Assembly: GCA_037892935.1 (NCBI GenBank)
Contig: JAYXKI010000009.1
Span: 496,001-560,000, forward strand
Reading direction: 5' to 3'
Source: Phlebopus portentosus
Lineage: Eukaryota; Basidiomycota; Agaricomycetes; Boletales; Boletinellaceae
Length of the DNA: 64,000 bases
A program made the translations under genes and the position numbers. Below are positions 47,721-62,052 of the stretch, in pieces; the first letter of the stretch is position 1, and each line of letters opens with the position of its first letter. Below the pieces are notes generated by a model. That model was not told the DNA's origin and searched no databases. It saw only the letters and a list, made by a program, of their open reading frames with translations.

Positions 47721-50700
47721 ATGTCCTTAGCGATCAGAGTCTTACCGAACGATGCTCCTATAAGTCTCAATGCTTATACCTGCTCAAATTCCTCGGGTTC
47801 ACGCCTACTAGAGTCTATTCACAAACAGCAGCCCTCAACTTCACGACCTTACGAATCAGATCTTCTCAAATCCGTTCGTGCCGCTCTTCAAGGCTCAGGA
47901 AAGGAGCCATGCCCATCATTCCGCAAGACCACGTCATCTGCGATTGACGGCCAAGATGGTGAGGAGGATTTGACGTGGGATGACTCGACGGTAGTATATA
48001 GCACTGGAGGTACTTTACGACAATCTTGGAACTTTGAGGAGGAGGGCCAACGGATCCAATACGTTTGCTTCGGCTGGCTGTTGATTGAGGGAACGGTGCA
48101 TCCAAGCAACCACGGAGGCGGTGCCCATCACGAAGACGATGTCTTACCTTTTGCTGCGTACATCGAGCAAAAGTCTGAGCGAGATCCGTTTGGACCTTTC
48201 TTCCGTGCTCGGAAAGCAGGCATGCGAACTGTCGAGCCGACCATGATCGCCCGAGGAATATATGTCTTCCTCCGTAGCTTTGGAAAAGTGTTCCTCATGA
48301 ATGGACTCGAGTACTCCTTTTCTTTGCCGTTCATCGTACACCGAGCTTGGCCATTGTCTCCGCATGGTGTGTTGCTAGAGCGCGTAATTGAGCCTCCTGA
48401 ACTGGATGAGCCCGATCCCTTGCCCAGGCTCTACAGCATGACGAATCCGTTTCAGGAGCCACGGCCTGTTGGGCTCACCGAAAATATTAAAGGTGGACAT
48501 GGTTTTAGTCTTACACCGGCGGAAATCGCAGCGCATGAACTGGAAGGTGTTGCGCGAACTATCCATGCAGAAGAGCAAGTCGTATGGATCGCACCACGAG
48601 TGCAGGATACATCGGATTCAGACAACATAATCACGACGCTGGACAGAACTAAGAGAAGACTGTCCTTCTGGAGATACATCTATATCCCTCCGAATGCTGT
48701 TCCCGTCGCTAGCCCTACCACCACTCAAGATAAGCAAGGTTCCTTGCCTGGAGACAAGGCACGTACATATACGAAAGTGACGGGCCACAGCGGGAAAGAT
48801 ATGATAGCCAGAAGCGATCGTATTCGTGCACCGTCGCCAGAACTGGACCTGTCGCAACCTCCGGAACTTGGGGAGATGCCTCCACTATCAGCCCTTCCAG
48901 GAATGGCGCCGACATTGTCAAGTACAATGACACTTGCATCTCTCGCAAGTTCTGGATCTACGATGTCGCATTGGCCGTCCTCTGCTCCAATACGCGGCCG
49001 GAGAAACTCGCTAACAAGGAACGATCTAACGTCTACTATGGATCGCATGATACTTGGCCGTCGTAGCGAAGTTCAGAATCAGCCTACGTCGCCGGTTGTG
49101 AATCAATCGATTTCGCCTGTGTACTGGGCAGAGCGACTGTACGAGTACCAATTAAGCGAGGAAGAGTAAGTATTGGATTTTTCCCTCTATGTTCATTGTT
49201 AGGTCTCATGGTTTTATTTAGTTCGATAGCGTGGCAGAATTTGTCGTTCGCAACGTATGACCAGCGATTCGATGGAAAGCAACCGAGATCACTGGTCGCC
49301 TTTTGCTTACCAGCATCTCAATTTTTGGTCGTACTAAATCTCGCAACCGCCTCAGACGAAAACACACTGAAGATGACATTCTCTTCGACTCGGCTGAGGA
49401 TACAATCGATAGTGCCCGTGAAGTCCACAAGGCCTCATACTTGGGATCTGCTCATACTCAAATCGGATGGCAACCTGTCATTGCTTGGTTTTGACAATAT
49501 GGAGATACCGCTAAAAATCAACATTTCTGGTCTCGGGTATGCAGAGGCAATGGCAATCGACTCAGATGACGTCTCAATGTCTGATGAGCATAGCGGCTCT
49601 TCAGCTACCTCTTCGGGCAGTCCAAAGGTCATTGGTGTATCTGATCCATTGGTGTCTACGGTCAAACTGATCCTTGACGACGGTCGCTTGGCACGGCTAG
49701 CACTCGACCTTACTCCGACCGATCAGCTAGTTTTCCATATCATTCAGGTCTTGACGGTATACTGTAAATCGGATGACTACTTTAGGATCTACAAGTCGTT
49801 CATTCATTCCTGGATGGAGAAGCGCAAGAGTGCATCTCCAGATGTTCAATTTGATTGCCTAGCAGAAGCTATCTTGAAGAACTGGGGTGTCGGATGGGTT
49901 TCCACGGAAGACCCCAGCTCGAGCGCCGCACCTACCGATGCTTGGTCCGAACTTCTCAGCACATCCACACACTTCCACTTACGCGACGATACCGCTCTTG
50001 CGACGATCATGCCAGTATCCCCACCTCCGCCTCGGCTTCCGACAATCCGTGACTTATCACGATCGGACAAAGTTTCGCTGCATTGCGTACTGATGGGCCT
50101 GCATGTTCTTGGAGAAGAGTACCGCCTTCTGATTCACAAACACGAACCGCTTCTTAGGCTTTCAACTTTGACGCTTCGATTAGCCCAACTCATTCGGCCT
50201 GGCTTTTCTGACTTGCTTAAGAGGTTGTATCCGACTTCTTCGAGTGGTTGGACTACGGGTGAGTAGATGTGATTTTACGAAGAATATTTCGCGGCCTAAA
50301 ATCTATCTAGGTATTGATATGACACCTAAAGGGGAAGTGATGCTTCCTCTTGATGTGTCCTCAGCGCTTTATGCACGCCTAGCACAGCCTGAACACAAGT
50401 CCACGCTACTTGAGAACACAGCAAACCGTACGAATCTATCTCACGCGTTCGGGCGAATCGATCCACATCCGATCCTACGAGAGTTCACTCAACTTTTTAC
50501 TGTTTATTCAGATATTAAGCAAAATGATGGACGTAAGCGCGCAGAAGCCACGGTATTGATGATGGCGCAGCGCCAATTCGGTTTCGACTATCTCAATCTT
50601 CTTCCTCTTGCATTCAGCGCTCCGCTGCGAGAAGCGGCTCGCACTTGTCAGCTGGGGCCACCACCCGACTGGCCTATACACGCATACGAATTCGTCGGAC

Positions 50701-53700
50701 GTACTGATCTCACCGAGTCAGGGAAAATCAACGGAGACCTCATGTTTAACGATGGTTATCGTTCAATGAAGGATCATCTGGTTCGTTGTTGCTGTTTCTT
50801 TCCTAGTTCCGTTTCTACTTTGCTCATAAGTAACGGCTTTGTCGCAGAAAAAAGGTGTCCCTCGGAAGTCTTACCGGCTGTTATTCGAGGAAGTTCACAG
50901 GGCAGTCGATCATAGCGAAGAATCAGCCACTGGCGTAGAGCTTGAAATAACCGACTTCACCGATGTCCGATTCGGTCAGGACCGTCGAATTCAAGAAGTT
51001 GCGAGGATGCTGCGATCGTCCAATATTCCGTCCATCCGCATGATAGACAGGCCAGACCTGAAGTGCGTATCTAGGCTATTTTTTTCCTTCAGAGCGTCCT
51101 GTTGATGGCTTCTATCCCTAGTGAACATGACTTCGCGAAAGAACAGCAAATGCAAGTCCTGAGGACTGCCGAAAGAACATTGGCGTTGCCTATTGGTCGT
51201 GCAATGTTTACATACTCTACTGTCCCTGTCGTGACGAAAGAGGTCTACGTCGTACCGAAAATCGAGCTAGCGATCCGACTTCAGCCACAGAACATCGTCA
51301 TTGCACCTGAACCTGGTAAACTGCCTTTAGATGCAACTAATTGGGCGGAATTCCATAACGGTGTCGCAGCTGCACTGCGTATTTCTCCAGCAACGGGAAG
51401 CGTAGATAGCTCCTGGATATCATTCAATCGCCCGACAGAGCTCACTCCTCAACACGCTGGATTTTTGTTCGGGCTTGGGCTGAATGGTCATTTGAAAGAA
51501 ATGCTCACTTGGCAGTCATTCGGATATCTGACTCCCAAGCATGAACTGACGTCTATCGGTGTTCTTCTGGGTCTTGCAACCGCATATATTGGGACTGGGA
51601 ATAAACATGTGACTAAACTATTAGCAGTCCACACACCTGCGTTTCTTCCAACGCCAGATGTTGATCTCAACGTACCGCTCACGACGCAGGCTGCAGGCCT
51701 GGTTGGCATGGGTCTATTGCACATGGCCACAAAGAATCGGAGACTAGCGGAGGTAGCGTTACATCAAATCAGCCGCCATGACCTCCTGCTGCCGGATATT
51801 ACTAACGAGTACAGAGAAGCATACACGGTAGCAGCCGGGGTATCTTTCGGGATGATCATGCTAGGCAGAGGGACAACGACGGCAAGCCCTGCCGATGTTG
51901 CCCTTTTATCTCGATTGCGCGTCTTGATTCATGGTGAAGGACCCGCGGTCTTCCATACTAAATCCGTCAAGCAGTCCTTCGACATCAACCTTACATCACC
52001 GGCGGCCACCATAGCGTTGGGTCTGATGTATCTCAGGACAGATCGGCAAGCTGTGGCAGATATCCTGACGATTCCGGACACAGTTGCAGCACTCAATCAT
52101 ATCCAACCCAACTTCTTACTGGTTCGTACCATAGCTCGAAATATGATTATGTGGAGCGACATCAAACCTACGCGCGAGTGGTTACTTAAGCAAGTACCTC
52201 AACCGATAATGAGGATAATGGAGACTCGACTGCCTTACCAAACAGTTGATGATGCTATAGAACTTGCGTATTACCACATTACCGCCGGAGCGGTTTTCTC
52301 TCTCGCGCTAAAGTATGCTGGTACAGCGAATCGTGAAGCATATGCAATGATTGCGGAGTTCTATGAATTCTTCAGAAGAACCTCCTGGCACAGCAGTATG
52401 TAATCTTAACCGCTGCTGTTTGAGCTACACTAACGCGGACATCGCTAGGTCCATCCTTCGATCATCGCATTAAGCGAGCTGCGTCAAGAGACGGCCTGAA
52501 TCTGGTCACACTATCGATGGGCATGGTTATGGTCGGTTCAGGTGAACTCAGTTGTCTGAAGCGCCTTCGCCTGGCTCATGGGATGTATAACCAACCCATT
52601 CGTTACGGTTCTCATATGGCAACCCATATGGCGTTGGGTCTACTCTTCTTAGGCGAGGGACGATTTTCACTTGGCAATTCCGATGCAGCTGTTGCGTGCA
52701 TGATAGCTGCCTTCTACCCGCACTTCCCAGCACTATCCTCGGATAACAGAGCTTATTTGCCTGCTCTGCGTCATCTTTGGGTGTTAGCTATCGAGCCACG
52801 TTGCCTCATTGCCCGAGATGTCGACACGAAGGAGGTCGTGTACCTACCTATGAAGGTCAAGGTCAAGGATGAAAATGGCACTAGTATTACTCAACTTATA
52901 GCTCCGACGTTGATTCCAAGCCTGGACCGCCTAATTTCCATCAAGATCGACACGCCTCGATACTGGCCTTTCCTTCTCGATATTGCTAATAACACTCGAC
53001 ATATGGGTGGTCTCCTCCAGTCCCAAACAATATTTGTCAAGCGCCGAACGATGTTCTTGAGCTATATGGAAGACCCGAAGGGAAGCCGAAGCTTATTCGT
53101 GCGGTCCGGAATGTCCACAGCGGACGCTGCGACGCTCGACTTCCCTCGTCTGACCGATACGAGTGCTCACCCTGCAAGTGATGTTCACCATTACATTACT
53201 TCACACTCCAACGATATTTCTTTCATCTCATTCGCTGACCGACTGTGCCGTGAAGACGGCATAACCGACAACGAGAAGATCTTCAATAAATTCTGCCATG
53301 CTGCGTTATTGGATTGTATCATCCAAGACAAGCCTCAAATGCTTTCGTCTTACCTTGCTCTCTACCGTGCTCGGGTCATTAACCCGCCATCACGATACTT
53401 CCAACTAATCCAACAAGACTTGCTCCGTACAGACGATTTCTACTCTAAACTCTTCGAGCGTCGATTCAGCGGACGCGCAGAGGGTATAACCCGCCCGGCA
53501 CTACTCAGAGAAAACTCCGTGTCGGGAGCGCTTGCAGCCATCGACAAGAAGCTCGAGGAAAGCATACAGGAGAACAGACTCAAATTCAGACACGCGCTGG
53601 CTGTCTACTGCCAAAATCAATCTAATAACGAAGCCCTCCGAAACAGCTCCGAGTACCCGACCGCCGAGCAAGACCTTGCTTGGTACCTCCAGCGCCACGC

Positions 53701-53926
53701 CGTACCCTACGCGCCCTACTTCCCCGTTCTGCAACAACTCTCGCGCGAAACGTACGACAAGTATGCAGAAGAAGAGGATATAGCCGATGGATCGGATGAG
53801 GCTTGCTTGTTAGATAAAGGGATCAACCTTGTATATCATGCTTCTGTTACAGGCTTGGTTCGCCCCTTCGGAAGCTGGACAGTCGAGTCGTTCCGTGAGA
53901 TTATCGGAGAGGACATGACACACTAG
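47721..53926 (+). CDS. APC1: Anaphase-promoting complex subunit 1
   Basis: Largest scaffold subunit of the APC/C ubiquitin ligase, required for mitotic exit and degradation of cyclins and securin. Six exons join in frame (47721-49165, 49222-50258, 50311-50780, 50848-51062, 51122-52395, 52449-53926) to 1972 residues, the usual length. Recognisable parts: an N-terminal beta-propeller-like region (FLRSFGKVFLMNGLEYSF, VHRAWPLSPHGVLLER), the middle segment, and proteasome/cyclosome repeats about residues 1150-1560 (HAGFLFGLGLNGHLKEML, YLTPKHELTSIGVLLGLATA, LTTQAAGLVGMGLLHM, GSHMATHMALGLLFLGEG). No defect seen. It lies 235 bp downstream of the TAF gene in the same orientation. Confidence 0.95.
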
Positions 53927-54267
53927 ATAACTTATTGAGAATGTAGATAATCTTCCTCTTACATGTTTGTAGCATTGTCACTAGTCTGTCCATTCATTCA
54001 CTCATTCTTCTTGTACGCATCGCATAGCATGTAGGCACTATACGTATATTGCTTTTGGGATAAAGATGACACGCTACGGGGTAATAGAATGATGATACAA
54101 CAAATCCGGTACGGTGGCAAACGAGAATCAATCGAATAAAGTACGTGCGCGATGAAAGAGAATGGTCGTATTGGGGACTGCAAGTGCTGATGACGGGGGA
54201 ACCACAAACGCGAGACAAAGGCATTAAATAGTACACGAACAATTCCGGAACTGATAGAACTACATAA
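53927..54267. other. Short convergent intergenic stretch
   Basis: About 340 bp between the APC1 stop and the end of the convergent membrane-protein gene. Presumably both 3' UTRs and polyadenylation signals. Nothing else seen. Confidence 0.6.
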
Positions 54268-56065
54268 TTAATGAACGATCGCATGGAAGGCTGAACGGGG
54301 TAACTCGAGCAAACTCGATAAGACGTGGTTGAGGAGAATTAAGGGCGAGAATGCGAAGTGAAGAAGACGTAGCGCCAAAGTCAAAGCCAAGTCGAGTATG
54401 TCAATATCAGCGCGATCTTTAGTCGCAGTTATGGTCGTAGCTTCCGCAACGAGGGTATGGCTCGAATCGCTGCCAACACATCCACATCCGTCATTCACTG
54501 CCGTACCGTCTTTGTCCTGATCTTGCGACTCTTGGTCTTCTTCAACAATGGTCTCGAGGGTATGCGAACGAAACTTCCCATGCGATGGTGTAGCAGGTGT
54601 CGGGGAAAGTTTGCCTTTCTCGATAGTCGATGCAGAGCGTTCCGTTGACAATCCGAGCTGTCTAGCGACATTGCGCGCTATATTCCACATCAAAGCCGAC
54701 ACAGTCCACGGAAATGCTAGGACGTCCCAGAACACCGCTCTAAGCCTCGCACCCCTCAGATACGTCTCTTTCTCGTGGATCCTCGTCTTCTTATCCTTGC
54801 TGTGCAAATCAAGCACGTACGTCTCCAAAACTCCGATTCTTGCATCCCACTCCTTCGCCTTCTTATTCGATTCACTTTGATACTTCCGAACGCCTAGTTC
54901 AATGGCATCAATAGCATCTGCCAAATCGTCCCATTCGCGTGAACTTGAGACATCGAGATCCGTCAGTCGTTTATCCACCGAGTCGAACTTCCCTCGCAAG
55001 TCCGAAATTTCCCTGTCAATCTCTACTTTCGGATCCTCTTCATCATCGGGTTGATCATCCGGATCTTGTTGTTCAACAAGTGTTTTGAGCGCCCTACTCC
55101 GGTTCTTCAGACGTTCCGTTAAATGCGACCAAGGGCGTATGCCTGTCGCCAGGACAAAGAGTGACGTGCTGAACCACGAAAGGCTGGCTGGGTCTCCCGA
55201 AATTGCTGTAGCAACGAATCTGAGAAGAGATCCTCCCAGGAACGGTGAGACGACTGTGAGGACCAAGTAGAATATTTCAAGCGAACGAAGTTCGGCATAT
55301 GCTGCGAGCTTTGCGGGATCTGTTTCCTCCGAAGGTGAGAAAAGGCCTTCTGATGGGATGGACGCGAGATATAAATTCCATGGGACTATAATTCATAACA
55401 AACGTTTTAGCATCCAGCATTATAATTATAATCCTAAAATAGAACGTACCTTCAACGAGTTGGTGCAGATAATAAATAAGAAACAACAACAAAAGGATAT
55501 TCCTAATGTGATCACTTCCAGTCAGGATATTCCCTATTGGTGAGACAAGAGCAACAATTATGGACAGGTCGTAGCCTAGCCATGACCCGCTGGATGAAGC
55601 TGAGCTGCTGCCGCTTCTCGTTCGCTGGATAGGGCGGAGACTGCTTGTGCCACGCCGTATGGCGCTAGGTAGACTCTTTGATGGTCCACGAGAAGAACTT
55701 GAGCGTGTTGCTTCGAGTTTTGGAGATTGGGATGGATTTTTAGAGGGCTGTTCTTGCTGAGTCGACGTTGCACCATTCGCTTTTGGTACCTCTGTACCCC
55801 GATCATGCTCATGCTCATGCTCCGAATCATCTCCGGCACCTCCGCTGCCACTTGAGTGCTCCGAAATAGACGAGAACGAGCGAGACAAGCTCTCGCTCAA
55901 AGCGTCGTCCACCTCCTTGACGAACGCATGGTCATGTTCTTCTTCTTCTTCTTCTTCTCCGTCGCGACGCTCGTCCTCAGCATGCAGCACGCGTATATCC
56001 GAGACCGGCGAAGACGTGAGTGGCTTCTTGAACACCGCCAGACGCTTTCTCAATCCAGATGACAT
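54268..56065 (-). CDS. Coiled-coil membrane protein of unknown function
   Basis: I do not recognise a named family. Two exons joined by an intron of about 66 nt near 55385-55450. The start MSSGLRKRLAVFKKP at 56065 is preferred over an in-frame ATG at 56101. The N-terminal 190 residues are acidic and Ser-rich (EEEEEEEHDH, SEHEHEHDRG). Then come hydrophobic segments (LSIIVALVSPIGNILTG, ILLLLFLIYYLHQLVE, FYLVLTVVSPFLGGSLLRF, LSWFSTSLFVLATGI). A central coiled-coil stretch follows (EIDREISDLRGKFDSVDKRL). A conserved-looking FWDVLAFPWTVSALMWNI leads to a final hydrophobic segment (LALTLALRLLHFAFSPLILL). The design suggests a multi-pass protein of the endomembrane system or nuclear envelope with cytoplasmic coiled coil; this is inference. 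Confidence 0.75.
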
Positions 56066-56846
56066 TTCTTTTGATCCTTTAGAAGAGAGAGTGTAGAGCA
56101 AAGAAGGAGATGATGCCCGTTGAAAGTGAGACGCTACGGGATGTTGTTCATGGTCTACATGCGGTAGACACGCCAGTTAGGTTAGGAGTGGCACAACTAT
56201 GTATTGGCACGCGACCGGCGATCTTCAACGTCTCGGGCGCACGAGACAAGCGTCGATCTCGGCTTCCGAAACAAGGTCTTCATAGTGATCGGCATTTGGC
56301 TGCCTCAGCCCACAGTTCAGATGCTTTTATTTTTTTAAAAAAACAAGAAGGAAAGTTCACGAGCAACCGATTCTCAAGTAATATTACATCCATATCGTCT
56401 CTATGCCAGGAATTTATGCATAGTTCGACCCGGCAAACCGTACTCAGCGAAAACACCATACAGTCATCATTGAGTCAGTAGCGAATCGGCATTGAAATGA
56501 ATCCGATTTCTTCTACTTCTTCTTCGTCACGCATTCGTAGCCAAGACTTACGGCCGTAAAGCTCGGTTCAGGAGTAAATGCTATTACCACCACAATTCCT
56601 CACCGAGGATCATTCCCAAACGATATTATCAATTTTCTACAATGGCCAGCAAGCGAAGCTATATGCATTTGCACGTGCATGATAAGAACCCGATTTCAGC
56701 CCAGAGGTACTATTAACCATGTAATACAACATTAAGACAATCACTTTTTCATCCAATTCCTACGTACGCTTCTATTCACAAATCTACGCGAACCACGAAA
56801 ACCATCAGCCAAACCAAAACTGGAACTAGAGTATCCCAGAAAATTT
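56066..56846. other. Intergenic, no gene seen
   Basis: About 780 bp between the start of the coiled-coil membrane-protein gene and the end of DAHP synthase, both on the minus strand. An open stretch at 56110-56481 (+) shows nothing recognisable. Confidence 0.55.
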
Positions 56847-58849
<2,003 letters not shown>

Positions 58850-59565
58850 TTTGTTTATTTTATTTCAGATTTATTTTTTTGATTGAGAGAGAGACGAGAA
58901 CAAGAAGTGCGGTGAACCCATGATCTGGTCACCATCGTGTAAAATTTATGCACAGCCCGAGTCATGATCATTTACTGCTTTTATACATCACATGCACATT
59001 TATTCCCTTTTCTGGATTTCTCAATGAATATTAAATGGACACGTTCGTCGCTCAACACAGCTGCCAACGCATCATCCGAGTCTAAGTCTGAGGATCTAAA
59101 CGAGAATCTGAGCCCGCCAGCTTCTCATCTTGACACGTACCCACACTCCCACTTCTCCTGATCTCTATCCCGCTCTTTGCAAACGCGAAGGTGAACAGAA
59201 CAGCCTTCGTTCATAACCTGAAACCGACTACTTCGGACTTAAAGAATTATACCTTAAACCGTATATAGACGAGATGACACATAAAGGGCTCCACACAACA
59301 CACAACCTGTCCGAGTTGAAACAAAATAGCCATAGTCGGATGGAATAATATCATATTGTTTCATCCCCCGATATGTTAGGATCGTCAGAATTAGAAGGCC
59401 GAGTCGTTCATCGCCGCCGACTCGGGCTCCAGCCAGCCATCTTCAGAAAGTCATTCGTCCCCAGTGCTGATATCAGGATGCATCTTTGGACGCAAGCTTA
59501 CTCTTGAAGAGTGTATCTGGACTCTGGTTCCGAAGAGAAATTCTTCAAGCAGACATATCTTCCGA
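58850..59565. other. Intergenic, promoter side of DAHP synthase
   Basis: About 700 bp containing the DAHP synthase promoter and the 3' end region of the PIH1-domain gene. No coding stretch supported. Confidence 0.55.
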
Positions 59566-61481
59566 TTACACCGAAATTACCAACTTCTTCTCTTCCACAC
59601 GCCATTCAGCACGTGCATTCTCAACGTCAAAGTCGCGTTGTCTTTTGAGTCTTAACGCCTGCCCCGCATTGTGTCCTCTCACCCGCAGCGCGTCTACTTG
59701 GATCGCTTCCGCCAGTACAGTATCCTCTGCGCCATCTTCCAGGCTCTCTGCGGGAACCTCTCCCATCTTACCGATCTGTGCGTCAGATAGGTCAAGATTG
59801 ACATCCAGGAAATGTTTCTGAGGAATGTGCAAGAGGATTCTCCTCGGTTCGATATCCAATGTTGATTGCGCATGGAGTTCGCGCGTCTGATAGATTCAAT
59901 ATAAGATAAGAATTAGACTTCCATGTCAACGACATGCTGTTTGAGGATCTCACCATCTCTGGCACGTCGATTTCTACCCTCAATTTCTCCCCTTCCTTAC
60001 TCCAACTCCATCGCAGCGGCGGCAACGCCGAGAGTATATTCACATCCGACCCAGGGCCGGTGTCCGCCGAAACTGAATGATTCGAATCCACACTACGTAT
60101 TTCTTCAACGAGCGGCTTTTTCTGTCTGCCGTCTACGCCCGCAGACGTCGTCGAACCAGAGCCATAGACAACGCCTCCAGATCGAGAAACAGGAGCGTCT
60201 AGACCCACGTGCTGGTCAACTCCAGCCGCACTTCCAGCGTTTGCGGCAAAACTGCTGCTCGTAGAACTAGGTTTCAGAATTGATTTTAGAGGCTTCTGAT
60301 TCGTAGATGAAGCAGCCTTGGATGATGAGGCGTTCGTCTTATCGGTGCTCCCATTCGTCCTTCCTTCCTTGCTTTCTTTATCCCCACTTGAACCAGAATT
60401 GTTTGGAATCTCCTGGACGAGCGGGGACAAACGTGCCCCTGATTTGGCTCTGGAGCTAACAATACTTTCTGAGCCTGAGCCTGCGTCAGCTAAGGACCGG
60501 GGCATGAGCACGGTCCGCGGCTCCAGCTTGCCCTTTGATGTAATGTTCGGTGTGCCGACTTGTCGCGAGAGCGTCATGTGCGATTTCTCTTCAACGTGTT
60601 CCAAAGCAAGCTCTGTACGTCCATATGCGTGTTATCCGGTCAATCATTTGCGAATCGAATTGCAAAGATGCGTGATAATTTCATGTCGGCATCATTTCCA
60701 GGACCAGCATCGACAAGGCAGATGTCCAAGTCGAAGATAAGGGCGATGTACGGATTTGGCGAGGAAGACCATTCCCAAATGCCATGAAGCAAAACAAATG
60801 AGACAAACGGGTAATGTAGATTAAGCATTGGTCCGGACAAGAATAGACTTACCAATCAGGTACAACTTAAACTCCTTATCCTTCAAACATCTCGACCTAA
60901 GCACCGAGCTGAATACACAGTCAAATACAATCGAGGGTTTCCCGCTCTACACATCCTCATCCAGCCAAACAAGCAAACATCAGCTCACTCATGTACATAG
61001 AAACCAACTCAACCCAGTCATATCTCACCTTATCCAAATCCTCCCTTGGTTCGCTAACAATGACAGGGACATAGTATCCTGCTAACCCGTGTCGCTCCTC
61101 ATCATCTAAATCCGCGCCGGCCATGGCCTGCCGAACAACTTCCTCACTTGCTTCAGGCGGAGCAGGCACGCGCCTGTCCCACGCGATGTTCAAAAACACC
61201 TTCGTCCCTACCTGAATTTGCAACGTCCGCGTAGAGACTTTAAATTCTGGTTCCAACAGGTTTGACCTCGTTTGCGGTGTTTGCTTTTTGGATGAGGATG
61301 GAGATGGAGGAGGAGGAGGAGCATCAACGTAAGTATAGAACCCAGGTTCGGTCGTCAAAGACTTGATACAGAAACCTGCACTGGGTGTGAGAGGGACTCG
61401 TACGGTATCTCTGAGGTTTGAGTGGGATGATAAAGACGATGAAGAGGATGCTCCTTGAGTTGGTGCTATTAGGCTGGCCAT
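59566..61481 (-). CDS. PIH1-domain protein (R2TP-type co-chaperone)
   Basis: Predicted partner of the Hsp90/R2TP machinery that assembles snoRNPs, PIKK kinases and RNA polymerase. The start MASLIAPTQGASSSSSLSSH at 61481 is chosen because the PIH1 domain follows directly. The PIH1 domain contains GFCIKSLT, KVFLNIAWD, VPAPPEAS, YYVPVIVSEPREDLDK, then across an intron SGKPSIVFDCVFSSVLRS, and ELALEHVEEKSHMTLSR. A long low-complexity linker (residues about 230-390) follows. The C-terminal CS-like domain includes LRVEIDVPEM, LDIEPRRILLHIP and ARAEWRVEEKKLVI. An intron of about 230 nt separates FKLYLI from ELALEH. Fungal PIH1 proteins are shorter; the linker accounts for the excess. Confidence 0.85.
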
Positions 61482-62052
61482 CGTCGCTGGATTGCGGACA
61501 GTGTCCGCTGGGTCCAAGTAGTACGTACGTAAGTACCAAGACACGTTACAAATCTTGAACAAATTTGGCAATCATGCCGAGCACCTGGCAATATTTGCCT
61601 TTTCGGGGACCCTTCCGGCGGATCAGATTGTTGGACGGCATGTTTTGCGCTGCTTCTTTCGACTCATTCAATGTAGCACGGTGAGTACACGGAATCCTTG
61701 TATTTGAATAGTGATCCTGGCTTACATAAATATATACAAGCAACTCAGCAGATGATTATATGAGGTTCACCCTCAGCCCTGCCGGGAGGGAGGCAAGCTC
61801 ATCCTTGAAAGTTGTAAACTCTGAGCTGAGAAACGTGGAAAGTGTCTACGGTGCGTCATTTCCATTTGTAGCTCGAGACTACCAAAGGATTAAGCCACTT
61901 TACAGACAGATCGAATGCAACCAAAGTACCAATCAAACTTCAAGGGTTTAAGCCAGCGCACGTCCTACATCTGGAAGCCCAATAAAGCTACAAAGGCTTT
62001 AGCTGGTAGATGCGTCTCTTTTCGATTTGGAGGCTGAAATATTTACGTTCTT
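61482..62052. other. Intergenic between divergent genes
   Basis: About 570 bp upstream of both the PIH1-domain gene and the TPR gene. A plus-strand open stretch at 61760-61951 is not convincing, though an unrecognised 5' exon of the TPR gene cannot be excluded. Confidence 0.5.
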
